DNA of 64,000 nucleotides from Rotaria sp. Silwood1. Its lineage: Eukaryota; Rotifera; Eurotatoria; Philodinida; Philodinidae. Positions 28,246 to 41,431 of the stretch are shown here, piece by piece (within the stretch, counting starts at the first letter, position 1; every line of letters begins with the position of its first letter). The notes beneath the pieces were generated by a model. The model saw only the letters and a list, made by a program, of their open reading frames with translations. It was not told the DNA's origin and did no database searches. The position numbers were made by a program, and so were the translations under genes. The DNA is taken from assembly GCA_905250075.1 (NCBI GenBank), contig CAJNOP010000002.1, forward strand, positions 3,043,867 to 3,107,866, given 5' to 3'.

Positions 28246-28810
28246 TTAACACGTTTCAACAATATATGCTGGTAATAGTTGTTCTTCTATATGATTTTGT
28301 ACAAGTCCGGTAGAATCTGGTATGTCTTTTGACGAATTGATTTTCGTATTATTTACATCGATGGTTGCTGAAGTTGAATCAGAAGTAGTATTTGGTAATA
28401 TCTCAATAGATGAATATTTTTTTTCTTTCGTTATTGACTGACGAACTAATGGCGAATTTGTATTTAATCTTAATGATTGATTCGTAATTGATGTTACTGT
28501 TGATGAAGGTAAATGTCGAAAACAATGCACAGCTGCTGAAGCACGTTGTCGTGTTGCTGTTCGATTATTGTCATGATTTGATTTATAACAAACTGTTTGT
28601 TGTCGTCGTAAATTGCGATCATGTGACGCTGATGATTTTGGTGAATGTGAATATGTACGAGATTTTTTTGGAGAATTATTATGATGATTACTAAAAGTAT
28701 TTGTATTAGATTTCTGTACTGCTGAACGACGTGATGAATGTTTATGTGATAAATTAATTGAAAAACCACAACAAGTAAAAAATGAAGATTTTTGTGTAGA
28801 TTGAGTTGCA

Positions 28811-28859
<49 letters not shown>

Positions 28860-28869
28860 NNNNNNNNNN

Positions 28870-28917
<48 letters not shown>

Positions 28918-30795
28918 GCTATTATTAGTTTGTTGAGATAAATAATTCGGACGATTTTGTGAATGAATTGCTAATGGACAATAAGATGTAGCTCCTGTTG
29001 CTGTACCTACTGAATGTTCTGTATCATCATCATCATCATCGAATAGAAATGAATGAGTATTCATTTTTGAACCACGACGACTAGGTTTAACTCTTTTAAA
29101 TCTCCAAAATAAACATTCCCCGAGTAATTTACGTATTTCTCGACGTGATGTTCGACCACTAGAACAAAAGAACAATTATTTAAAAATAAAATAATTATGA
29201 TTGATTAAGAAATTTTTTCTAATGGCTATATAATATATTTATTCATACCTCATGATAGCAAACATAAGGTTAAGTGAGTAATTACACATTTCAAGAACAC
29301 GAAATACCGTATTAAGATTGACATAGATGTATAATGGCATCAATGGTGCTTTACTAATATTCGTTGCAAATGCATTAACCATAGTTAAAATATATCTTGG
29401 TGATATTGTAAAAATAACAAAAAATGATGAAAGTACAAGTTGTATAGTTTTTTCTTTAAATTGTTTTTCTCGTTTTAAAACATGTCTTGTATCAATTGAA
29501 CCAATTTTTGATAAAATAATACGTTGTCGTGATAAACTATATAAAATTAACCAATTAATAACAAGTAATAATATTGATGGTATAATCGAATGAAAAAATA
29601 TTGTATTAAATGTGAAATAATGTTTTTTCCATTGATCATATTTAGTTTTTGATGATGGACTTCCTGTTTGCCATATGCACATAAATGTATGTATTGAGAG
29701 ATTTTCATAAGCATGTAAAAAAAAATTTGGTAATAAATAAATAACATTAGCAGCAAAGACAAGACAAAGAACGATAACAAGAACAATTTTTGATATTGAT
29801 ATTGTAAAACATAAACGACCTTTTATTGGAAACCATATTATAATACATTTTTCTACAGCTAATGCAACTGTTAACCAAATACTAGCCTAAATAGAAGAAA
29901 AAAAACATCATGAGATTCCTTTATCTTACAATATATATCTTATTTCAATATTGTCAATAATATTTTAGTTAAGGATTATATAAATATTTCATCATGTTAT
30001 ATTTGTTTGTAAATTGCTTTTGTTTCTCTAGATTAAAATCAAATTGTCAAAATCAAATTGTTCTGTGCTAATGGTTTTTATTAGATCAATTGTTAATGTT
30101 GCATTCTTTTATTGAGAAAGACTTGATTCCTATATGCAAAATAAACCTTTATTAATTTATAGGATTATAAGAAGCTAACATCAATTTTGATCTTTTCTTG
30201 TGCATAAATAAATCTTTTCATTTTCTGTTCTCAGTATAAGACTGAGGTAATTAGGTTTTCCAAAAATATCTCTTTAAAAAAAATACAAAATGAATAAGAA
30301 GTAAACAAGAAATAAAAAATATGTATTATTTATTTATATCTCTGACATAAACGTTTTCTTTCTCAACCTAAACTAATTGTCTTTTTTCTTTTTGTGATTC
30401 AAGCAAACAAAAAAATTAATTACCTGTCCAGTAAACATAATAGAAAAGAATACCCAACGGCATAATGGTAATGTCACTCTAAGATAACCCTTATCAAATA
30501 AAACAAATATGAAAAATTCAAATAATCGTATTGTATCAAGTATTGATATAATTGAAAAATAAAGTTGAAATGTTGTATGACGAAAACTACGTGATGCTCG
30601 AAAATAAAGTAAACTTAAACAATTAAATGTAAGGCCAAATAGAAATAATAAACTGCCAATACCAATTTGAATATATGTATTAAAGGCATCAATTAAGATT
30701 TGTTCACGATGTGGTATTCTACTAGTTGTACCTCGACTAGTAATAGTAGAAGTGAAAAATACCGAGCTATTGTTGCTCAAAAATGATTCATTCAT
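28246..30795 (-). CDS. Class A GPCR with long Asn-repeat cytoplasmic tail
   Basis: Three exons, 30795-30424, 29886-29249 and 29158-28246, join in phase to about 640 residues. The N-terminus has Asn-x-Ser/Thr sites. TM1 is near residues 42-64, TM2 75-97, TM3 (LPLCRWVFFSIMFTGQ) at the exon 1/2 boundary and TM4 to TM7 in exon 2. The DRY position reads AVEKCIIIWFP, so both D and R are replaced. TM6 ends ISPRYIL and TM7 reads CNYSLNLMFAIM, which keeps an Asn but not NPxxY. Exon 3 encodes a tail of about 300 residues that is basic and Ser-rich, with a DDDDDD run and a poly-Asn tract. A 10-base assembly gap (28860-28869) lies in the ATT repeat, so tract length and total length are uncertain. It is not closely similar to the first GPCR. 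Ligand unknown. Confidence 0.8.
28816..28917. repeat. ATT trinucleotide repeat with assembly gap, coding for poly-Asn
   Basis: More than 25 ATT units interrupted by ten N at 28860-28869 inside the GPCR tail exon. On the coding strand they read AAT (Asn). The gap length is frame-compatible but probably arbitrary. Confidence 0.9.
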
Positions 30796-32827
30796 TTCAT
30801 TTAATGTGCATTGGAATATCTAGAAAGAAAAACATTAAAACTAGATAATTAAATGGCATGTAACATTTTCTCACATTGATAGTGGATTTAAATTACACAA
30901 AAAATTACAAAGTAGTAGGAAAATATTTCCTCCTTCATTTGAGATCTAGTTGCACACTCATCAGAGAAACAATTCGGATTCGACTATAAAAAAAAATAAT
31001 AATATCTATCAATTTTAACGTTACTTGAAGAACTATAAAAATTTGTATATAAGTTTTAGTGATACTGTCTCACTAGAATCCTCTGTAATAGTTATTACAA
31101 CAATGAACAAAGGAAATGTTTATGAATTATATTGCACAATCCAAAAGAAAAAAAATTATGAGAAAAGGACGTGTCTAAAATGAATAAAATATAAATCCAT
31201 CGATCACGTCATTCTTTTTAACACTTTTGGTCTAGAAAACGCAGATAGGCAAGGCAGTCATATATGAATACATTGATACAAAGCGAGACAGAAAAAAAAT
31301 ACATCTATCGATATGATGTGCATTATTCTTTTTCTATGCTTTTACATATATATATATATATGATGACGATGATGATAGTTATGATTTGATGAATATCTTT
31401 CGCATACCAATCATATTCTCTCCTTTTCTTCTAATCAATTTCAATAGGTTATTCACCTTTATACATCCCTATGATGTTTTGCTATTTTGCTTGTTTACGG
31501 GTAATTTTCTACTTCGTCAATGTAAAAATATAAACATGTGAGCGTCATTCATCCATTCTTTTTAATACATATTTTTGATGACTACTGAAGTCCTATAATG
31601 TCACTCTGAGCTGCCAAATGCATCTGACAAACATGTACTCATAGAATAACGTAAATTTTTTAGCAGAAAAGAAACGATGAATAAAGAAAAAAGGACAAAA
31701 AATCTATCAATATAACGACAACATGATTTTTTTTCAAAGACATTGGGTAAATATATGTCTATTGTTAAACATCTCCTCTAAATAGATGTTAACAGCAGGC
31801 AAAGAACAATGGTTTATTCAGAAAAAATACAGAGAAATATATGTGTGAAGACGTCGGCGACAAACGATTGAATGTTTGCAATAAGTATTTTTCTCATTAT
31901 CTTTTTAAGTCTGTGGTTTTAGAAAAACTTTCGGGAAAAGAGCGTGAAAAAAATTATCGTCTAGGAAAAATGTGCTAGGGACATACCTGTTTTCATGGTT
32001 AATTGCATGTTTAAGTCCACAATACAAGATATATATCTTATGTATAAGTGTCTATAGGAAACATGTTAAATAAAAATTGTTTTTATTTTATATGTCTCCC
32101 ATTTTACTAATTAATGTGGTATATTTGCTTGTTTTTCAACCTATTTGGCAATTGCGTTAACTACAAGATTGATTGTATTCTAACTCAAGAGCAAAAGAAA
32201 ACATCGAATGAATGCGAGAATGCATTATGTCTATGAATTAGAATAACTAGAATGAAGAAAAATCGTTAATTTATAACTAGAATGATCTATTTAGATCTGA
32301 AATTCTAAAATATTTTACTGAATACAGTAGATAAAGTTTAATTTCTTGTAACATATCAAGGAAATGAATATATATATATATATGTACCAACTTGTTATAG
32401 TTTTCTTTTAAAATTTATTAGACTGTTCATTAACTTTTTTTTTGTAAGCAAAAAACTCATCGATGAATAAATAATGAAAATACAATAAAGCAGAAAAAAA
32501 AGCAAAATGACATTCATCAACTAAGAAACACGGCATGAGTTTTATGAAAATGTTGTTGTCATTATTTCCCTTTTCTATTAATGCAGACTTCCGTAAATAC
32601 AAAACATATTTTTTCCTAACAAATTCAGCAGTTTTTTATGCACTTGATATTTTTCTAAAGATATAAGAAACAAATATTTTTTTCATCTCATCAGATATAT
32701 TCTTTCGTCTTTAATTTGTGTACATTCTTTTATTTGTAATGTTCTTGTTTAATAATTTATCAACAATCATCTCCGGTTCTTTCCTATTTTTTTTAAAATA
32801 ATCGAACCACATACGGAATAATACTTA
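30796..32827. other. AT-rich intergenic sequence upstream of the second GPCR
   Basis: Includes the GPCR 5' flank. Small AT microsatellites occur near 31346-31362 and 32368-32382. I see no gene. Confidence 0.45.
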
Positions 32828-33392
32828 GGGTGTACCAAAAGTTCTGACCACGACATTTCAAGGACCTTTTTGGATAAGGTGACCTATTCAGAAATGAGAA
32901 ATCAAATATACCATGTTGTAGAGCTTTTCCCGGAACATCGAATAGTATATAGTAAATTCTGTTTTCATAAGACTTTGAAGGAATTAGAGGTAATTTACTG
33001 ATAGACGACTACACATCTATACCCACACCCACCCAAATCTACATCAACAAGATGACTGGAGATTCTACGTATACGAGGTTGTAGCTCGTTAAACCTCTAC
33101 AAAAGCTTATATGAGGAAAAATGTTTTACAAATACTTTCGATTAATACCAAGGACCACAATAATCATTAACTTATCATGCTTGGATATGGATGTGGGTGA
33201 CAATACGTAGTCGTCTATCAGTAAATTGCCTCTAATTCCTTCAAAGTCTTATGAAAACAGAATTTACTATATATCATTCGATGTCCCTTGAAAAGCTCTA
33301 CAACATGGTATATTTGATTTCTCATTTCTGAATAGGTCACCTTATCCAAAAAAAGTCCTTTGAACATCGTGGTCAGAACTTTTGGTACACTC
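32828..33392. mobile_element. Mariner/Tc1-type MITE with about 180-bp terminal inverted repeats
   Basis: A TA dinucleotide flanks each end (32826-32827 and 33393-33394). The ends read GGGTGTACCAAAAGTTCTGA and, reverse-complemented from the right, GAGTGTACCAAAAGTTCTGA. Pairing continues to about 33010 and 33206 with few mismatches. The 195-bp centre has a CACCCACCC/GTGGGTG pair and no transposase. A TA duplication and a GGGTGTACC-like end are typical of the IS630/Tc1/mariner superfamily. It is non-autonomous. Confidence 0.8.
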
Positions 33393-36300
33393 TAAGTATT
33401 AATAACAATAATACGGATGAAGAAAATATTCTTAAGATTTCTTTTTTTCTCATTTATTTTGCAAATATTTTAAGATTGAGAAGAATATAATTGTACTAAA
33501 CTAACGTCCTTCAAACATAAAGCAACGTTGACAACTCCCTGTCGATATTTTTCTATCTGTTTCAATGACGAATGAAAATAAATAAATAACATATTATTAT
33601 GATTCCTATGTGACAACCGAACAACATGTTGAATTAAAGAGATTAATAATATATTTTATTTCCCTATAGGATTTATATTTTTTTCTTTTAGATAACTAAT
33701 TTTTATTCTATCTCGTTAACTATCTCTTTATTTTGGTCAAAAATAGAAGTAAAAAGTACATAAGTGATTTTTATACAACGAGAAACATGATAGTATAATG
33801 TCATCTTTGGATCATGCTGTCCTAATGTGTTTTTCTGTTTGTTCTGTGGTAATGACTTCGAAATACTCACTTAGTTTATGCAGTAGACAAGCCATTGTAA
33901 TAGTTTATCATCTTGACGAGAGAAATGTCGGATATAAATAGATTTATTATTTTTCTTTCTAGAAAAAAAAAATCGATAAAAGAAATTTTTTTCATATGTC
34001 AGTTCTAGTTAGAAGAAATATTTAGTTTTGATTAATGTAACGAAAAAAACTATGACAAAATGAATGTCCTAATAAATAAAAGAAACAGAAAAAGAAGAAT
34101 GTCAGAATTCTTCTTCTTATTACTAGACAAAGTAAATGTATACGCATGTAAAAAGTTCCCATAGAGGAAGTTAAGAGAAAAACGAATCAAGAGAGAGAGA
34201 AAGAAACTATGATGATGAGGCTAGATAACAAGCTATATACACATTAGACACTACTATTTAGGAAAAGCAAACAAACAATACTGATCGAAAGAAGCTCACG
34301 CACATATATTGACTAGAACTATGACCACTTTTTGATTAGTCGTTGATTGAATCTTCTAGAATGCCGTTTTTCAATGAGAATAACGTATTCGTTATATTTA
34401 TGAAGAATAAGCAGATAGAAGCTTCTCGCATCTCTTAAATATGTCTTGCTTTCTTTTCAGTTTTACTAGATAACAATCGTCTTCAAAATTTTCTGGTATC
34501 CGGCTTTTGTTTCTTTCTCTACTCTCTTTATTCCTTTGTTCTATTAGAAAAAGGCTAAGACTTATTAGCTCAAGATTATATTAACTACACACGATTCTTT
34601 ATATATATATATATAAATGAGCACAGCATGGAAAAATAATCTTTTTTTTTCATATCATGCATATGTTCACAATATTGTCCAAGATGTGACTAGTAGGCAT
34701 ATATGATTATGAAATAACATAGACAATATGGAGTAAATGATGAACATGTTTTTCTTATTGTGAAAATCACACGTCACCGTCATCAACCATTAGTCAATGT
34801 CATTTATTGATCAATTGCCTTTTGCTTTACTAATCATTGTTCCAGGCGCGAACAGCAATCCTTACAGTCGTACAATAAAATAATGTGAATAAAAGGTTCG
34901 CAAGTAGCATAACATCAAAGAAGAAATATTATAACAACAATATGGCTAAGAACGAATGAATGGCGACATACATCCGAACACGATCGTATTACCTAATTGA
35001 TCAGATATGTATACAAATGCATGAACATATACAACAAAACAACAGATGAACTATTTGATGATATGTCACAATCGATTGTTGATTTGACAAATGAAATTTT
35101 TACATGATGAAGATGATGATGATGTGAAGAAGCATTACATATGCAATCAACAATCAAAGGAAACGAGGAAGTGAAGAATTTTTCCGCAATTTCTTTTTTC
35201 AATACAAAAAAAAGTGAGGAAAAAAGACAATGCAAGTATAATTGAGTAGCTATAAATGCTTGATGTGTAGAGGATGAGTTTGCTCGAGGCGCATGTGACA
35301 AAATCAGTGTTGTCAAACTGAATGATGTGTGTAGTGCTTTATTCGCTTGATTTATCTATCTATTACCTCATTTCTCTCTTGTTTCATCGTTATGGCTTCA
35401 TATGATACAAGTACGTGTCGCCGTTGATGATAGTGATTTTTTGACAATTCGATTACTCATGCTCATCAAATATCAAGAGAAGATAAGTACTATTAGAGAA
35501 TAAGAAAAACAGAAAAAAAAGACGAAATCAAGAACAAGATATATTGATAATCGATATAAAAACCTATACCAAAAGAAAAGATTATTCTAATGGTTTTTTA
35601 AACATACCTGATATACTAAAATGAATACATCTATCTTACTCATGTAGTGACATATAAAATGACAGGACGATGATCGATTCGTCTGGACCAAGACGACGAA
35701 TATATTGTGTCTGGCCTGTCACTGTCATCATTCTTTGTCAGTTACATTCTTCTCATTGACAGTTCTTGTGTGTGAGAGAATAGATGGTGATATATTAAAA
35801 CGGAACGAATGCCACTGATAACCTTGCGTCAAGGATTATCTACACAATGACATTCTTTTTTTTTCTTTTGCCTTGTTTCCATCTCTGTTTCATTATAATG
35901 TGCCTATTGTCTGGCACTACCTCGCGTCCTGGCTCTGAAGGAGACATCGGGCGACGTATGTGTTAATGTTCAATATTATAAACTAAGATATGACAGACAA
36001 AGCCTGCATAGCGTAAGAGGTCCTCTTTCGCTTTTATTCTTTTCTTTTCTATGCCTGTTTGTGTATGTGCGATTGTATCGTATAAACCACTAATAGCCCT
36101 TATCATGAAGGATAAAGAAAAGAGAGCCGGTTCATTGCCAATAGCACATATATTCATATAGACGTTTGACAATTTTTATCAGATTATGAACGTGTCTTAT
36201 AAACTGTAAATGACTATAATCGAGTATATATATTGTCTCTTTTTTTCCTTGCGCGCAATCAATCGAAGGTCAAACAAAAAAAACCCAACTAACTTTGTCA

Positions 36301-39300
36301 TGCTCAATTGGATTTTTATATCTTTTTTTCTTTAATCGAATTGTTCATGTCTATTATATAGAAGATACAAAGAAAAATGATAGTAAATAGAAAATGTCCT
36401 TCAATAAACAAACTATAATATTCATTCTAACAAATAAATAAAAGTTGAAGACAGACTAACAACTTAATAAACTAGTTATCGTAAAGGATAATTTGATCTA
36501 ATATTACAACAGATGCGACGTTTCTCTCATATTTCCAAGGTTAAATGCACGCAACAATGATTCTGTATTAAGAATAGAACCCAGAGACTATTTATAACAT
36601 TGCATATACTATATGGCGCACATGACACTATACAAAAACCTAGATCCTCTCAAGAGTAAACGTTGAACAAGCATTCACATTTCGTATTTCACTCATATAT
36701 ATATATACGACAGTATCTAAAAATTTTCCATTGTGTATTATTTTTTAAAAAACAAAAAATTATATAAATTCTTCTTCTCTTTTAGTCTATCATGATCCAT
36801 TGATCAACGTACATAACCTTCAGTTATTCTCGAGCACAATCCACTCATAAATTGTTTTGACGTACATCTTGCGCTTATAGTATATCGACTGACAGATGTA
36901 TGTTGCCTAGTGAAAGAAACAAAGAAAAGAGATAATATAGATGAAAACTAAACAACTTTAACTTACAGTTGCTTTTCTCAATCGATTGATACTAAGAATA
37001 ACAATAACTACGACGCTATAATAGTGTCGCGAAAAAAGTAATCATCAATGATAAGAATAAAAAAAAATAAGAGTAGACCTTGATAGACATACATATATAT
37101 ATGTATATGAAATCTCTTTAAGGACAAGTAAATAATATATATCATTGTTTGATATATCAATTATTACGAAATAAATGTCTGTTGCGTGATGATAGTCGAT
37201 GGATAATCGATAAAAACAAAAAATGTGACCTTGAAGATTTTATTTTAATGTTTAATATAGAGAATCATGGTCAAATCTATAGTTGATTGCTTTCTATTGG
37301 TTATAGATTATTTATAGCACTGTAACAACTGTTAAAATCAAATAAATAGTATTTTATCATTCAATATCTGATAAAAAAAAATATTTTTGTTCTTTTTTTT
37401 ATTGTCATAAGTAGTCATAGAAAAGCAAGTGTGCTAGAATTATTTTATAAAGTGAACGAGTGTCTCATAGATACCTATAGAAATTAAAAGATAGTGTGAA
37501 TTGATATAAAATATGCGCATAACAAAGGTCAACAGAATATTAATATTTTATTTATTTTCTTCGTTGAATTTTTATAATGGAATAAACATGTTTTTCTGAG
37601 GTTATAATGACATAATTTTAACGCCGACTGATATTATCTTTTTCCGCACCATATTCACATGATTAAGTTTTCTATAACGGATGCTTTCATGTAATTGTTG
37701 AAAGACAAATATTTTTTTTAGTATTTACAAACATTCTGCATCAAATTTCATGGTATATCTTAATTTGTAAAAATATCTTAGATTTCTATTAACATTCTCA
37801 GATTTTAATACGTTAATTCAGCTGTTTTTAACAATGGAAAACAGAAAGTTTATTGATTTATTTTTTTGAGATCGTAATAATGAATAACTATAGAAATAAT
37901 GTAAGAAATCTTGATACAAATTTCATACTTGAAAGAAAACAACTGAATATTGCATATTATTGCTAAACTTCTCGTTAAGAAATATGTATTTCTTTATCGT
38001 TTCGATCATTTTTTTTTGTCTAAAACACAAAGCGAATATGACAACTCATTTCAAGAAAACTTCAGTTCACTGAGAAGAGAAGTTGTAAATAGAATAATAG
38101 AATTAAACCAATACGAAAATGGCAAAAATAAGGCTTTATACTATAGATATATTAGAACAGTTGTTGTTTCCTATTAGAACCGATATTAGATAATGTTCTA
38201 TAGAAATCTAGTATTTTTTTGAGAAACACTATGCAAAATAAACAAATGTCTGGTGAATAGAACTTAGGATCTTTTTACAAAAATAACAGAAACTTAATTC
38301 GAGATCAATAATACAAATATCTTGAAATTCAATAAAAATATTATTTTTATCTATATAGTACTTTTCTCTTTTCATTGAAATACAATTTTTTTTTTAGTCT
38401 AATGAAAAGAGTTTATCTATTTAGAATAAAAAATTCTGTTGAAATGAAAAATTTTTCATTTAATTAATTCTTAACTATTTCTCTAAATTACTGTCGGATA
38501 TAGACGAATCTAAAGTAACTTGTTTCTTTCCTTACAAGAATATTTCAACGTCAGTTTGATCTAATTAACATTCATTGCTTGGTATTAATGTAGAAAACTT
38601 TTTATTTTAGCAAAATTTTTATTAACATAAGCATATATTTTCTTTTCTTACCATACTTCTGTATAATTCTGACTTTTTCATGAAAAATAAAGAGCATTAA
38701 AAAGCAAAAGATTTTACTATTTTAAGCACACACAATACATAAAATAACCTTCATCGGTAGCAGATGTCTCGATTTTCCCTTTATAAATAAGTATATTAAA
38801 CAGCTATAACGTATTGATACTTGATTACTTTGACAGTGAATTGTCAAGAGATATATATTGACTTACAAATATTGAATTTCTTATGCGGATAGCAACAAAA
38901 TTGATTGATATTTAGTGATCATGTACAGAGAAAAAAAATTGTATAAAAATAACTTATTGAATGGTGTAATAGAGAATCAGATAAATATATGAATAAAATA
39001 GATCATCAGAATCATAAAAAATTTGAATATACTCAGAAAACGTTCTAGAACAGTTTTTTTTAGTCATGCCTTGAGAAATATAGAACATTACCACTCAATC
39101 AGTCTGTTTTTAGGACGCATGATAAGGCATTCTGATAGGATACACCTTGAAAGACAAAGGACTCTCCTGCTTTCAGCCTGCAGAACGATCTTGTCATAAC
39201 ATTTATGTCAAGGAAAACAACTTGTTTGTATATGAACTATTATGTCAAATATGATAGACGCACTATTTATGAGAAAATCATTTATAATATACAGTCATGT

Positions 39301-39590
39301 TAATAAACTTGATTGCAAGTTTTCTAACAGAAGTCAAATGAACAATACAAAAAATATTTGACATTCATCAAGTGAACAAAACAATAATAAGACAAACATA
39401 TAGATATAGGATTTTGTACGAACGAATAACTAATATGTCATCAATTTGATCTGGTGATAAATGGGTTCGTCTTTGAATAAATATCAAACTAGCTGATGAC
39501 CTAACATCCTCCAGTGTTCAATCGCTGTTTGATCAAGATTATATTCACATGAGACACCATATTGAGTAATGCAAAAGTCTAAGAAGAGGA
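33393..39590. other. 6.2-kb gene-poor AT-rich region
   Basis: No frame has coding character. ORFs at 34993-35316, 35963-36172 and 37950-38177 lack domains, splice context and the codon bias of true exons here. AT microsatellites occur near 34600-34615, 36696-36708 and 37092-37110, and a GATGAT run near 35107-35122. I see no RNA gene, though one cannot be excluded by eye. Confidence 0.4.
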
Positions 39591-40227
39591 TTCAGTTGCT
39601 TGAGTTTTTTCTCTTGAGATATCGACTTTTCATTGCATCTCTTAACAGGAAAACTTTAACCTCCTTCGAGTCACCATTGCTTTTAAATCGAGGCCATCTG
39701 CACTGTGTAGAACCAAATGAGCTATGAATACTCAAAAAGAGCCCCACCTTCAGCATATTATTTCGGAGATACCGCACTTTTATGGTATTTTTTAAAATAA
39801 ACGCCGTAGTTCTTCTCAGGAACACTTGAAAACCCGATTTTCGAATTTCGACTTGAAACTTAGCATAAAAGACAAACCTTGACGAAAATTATTGTTTTGT
39901 GAATGTTTCAGATCTTGCCGCTGTTACTATTTCTAGATACAATTATTGAAATAGCATGTCTTTTACATCTCTTCAGACATGTCACAATATGAAGACGGCA
40001 TTGATGTATTGACTATTGCTTGTAATAACAGGAACTATTATTGTTTTTTATTTAAACACTCTAATCGTTTGATGTGAGGTCAAAATCAAAATATAGTACA
40101 ATAAAAGAAAAGAAAAGGAAAAGAAATGGTCTTTCTGCATCGATAAAGGCATAGGTCTGTGAAAAATTTATTTTATGCCATTTCACTTTTATGCTTATAC
40201 TTCTCATGAATCTTTTAGAATATCCTA

Positions 40228-40412
40228 GTTACTTTAGTGCATTTAGTGCATGGGCGTGGGTGCAGTAGAGGTGAGGATGCGAGTATGTGAGTTTCGGTAT
40301 ATGGATCTTGGTGTTTGTCTAAATGTTGTGTTACTTAAAGGTTTACCTTAGCTACCTTCATACTCACATCTATACCTGCACCGGCATCCCGAAAAGCACT
40401 AAAGTGACTAAA
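40228..40412. repeat. Short palindrome nested in the larger repeat
   Basis: Left CTTTAGTGCATTTAGTGC and right (reverse-complemented) CTTTAGTCACTTTAGTGC pair, followed by GTGCAG in both arms. The G/T-rich inner parts (GGGCGTGGGTGCAG) resemble sequence near 44565-44585. Probably a small MITE. Confidence 0.5.
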
Positions 40413-40729
40413 GGGTCTAAAATATAAAGATCATTGTAGCTTGGATAACATAAAAGTAAAACGAGATAAAATTAATTTTTTTGTAGATTATGCGTTAAAG
40501 ATGCAGCGATGTCCTTTCGGTGGATGGTCCATGTGATTGTGAATGCTTTAGCGCACTGTGGTTATTGTTCCGGATAGCATCTCTAGGCTGCGGTGACATA
40601 GTTTCAATGATACCCATCATTGTGCACATCATGAATGAAATGTAGCTTCTTCGATCACGAGATTGTTGACACTTTATATGTGGATATTGCGTTGTTTACA
40701 TCATAATTTGGAACATACTTTGACATGGT

Positions 40730-41000
40730 TGATAATTCCTTGTGGTTTGGAATTGGATTTGCATTGTAGACATGTGTAGACCGTTTCTATATTACGAATA
40801 ATCATTTCTGTTACCTCTCGTTTAAGATAAGCTGCTTTTTTTATTGTATATTTCTCGTGATGATGGTCAAAATTGCGTATACTTGTTAATCAGCTGGCGT
40901 CATTTATTCCGATCTAGCTTCTGTCGTGGCTAGCTGTATTTAGTCACTTTTCTAGATCGTTGGTAATCTTGTCTTGCCATCGCTTTCGAATGCCCGGATT
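40730..41000 (-). pseudogene. LINE retrotransposon ORF2 C-terminal remnant
   Basis: Reading down from 41000 on the minus strand, the frame gives NPGIRKRWQDKITNDLEK, a stop, then LNTASHDRS. This matches the tail of LINE reverse-transcriptase proteins, which carry an R-x-x-RW-x-D-x(4)-DL motif followed by A-x-DR. About 220 bases on, TCLQCKSNSKPQGIINHVKV plus Cys forms a C-x2-C-x12-H-x3-C finger, as found at the very end of several LINE families. Stops and shifts show it is dead. The rest of the element is absent. Confidence 0.5.
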
Positions 41001-41431
41001 AATAGAAATTAATACTAAACAGTATTGAATACCAAATGATATTGGCATTATGGCATATCTACATTGCTCATATGAACCAGCATATTTGACGTTTTTGTTT
41101 CACGATAGAAGCAAATGAAAAGACCTAAAATTTTCACAATACATTACTCTCGTTAAGGCCTATCTTGACGCAAAAATTCGAAAATCACTTTCCTTCATGT
41201 TCCTTCAGAAGGACAACGGTATCTGTTTAAAAAATATGGTAAAAACACAGTATCTTCGAAGCAATAAACCAAGGATTCGAACTCTTTTCAGGCTACTCAA
41301 TGCTTATTTGGGTCTACATAACGCATATAGTCTTGACTCAAAAGTAATTGAAAAGTTCAAGGACTTCTCACGTAAGATTATAGAGTATATCAAGTTGTCT
41401 ACAAGAGAAAACTGTATTCTGTTTTCAAAAA

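Larger units (their letters stand above)
39595..41430. repeat. Inverted repeat of family A with long loop
   Basis: Segment 39610-39860, read on the minus strand, is related to 41165-41400 on the plus strand. Examples are TTCAAGTGTTCCTGAGAAG against TTCATGTTCCTTCAGAAG, followed by ACGGCGT against ACGGTAT and GTGCGGTATCTCCGAA against CACAGTATCTTCGAA. The roughly 1.3-kb loop contains a smaller palindrome (40228-40412) and a LINE-like 3' tail. Both are probably later insertions or captured sequence. The arms also match the inner part of the copy at 26.1-26.3 kb. Confidence 0.5.

Noticed and set aside
29327..29593. 88-codon plus-strand ORF
   Set aside because: It is the antisense shadow of the GPCR exon encoding TM5 to TM7.
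33015..33160. GTGGG/CCCAC motifs that recall bdelloid telomere repeats, also near 40255 and 44575
   Set aside because: Only one or two units occur at each place, within MITE-like sequence; no tandem array indicates a telomere.
34993..35316. 107-codon minus-strand ORF
   Set aside because: No domain, no splice context, and composition unlike true exons in this window.
37950..38177. 75-codon plus-strand ORF with charged residues
   Set aside because: No recognisable motif and surrounded by AT-rich non-coding sequence; could be chance.
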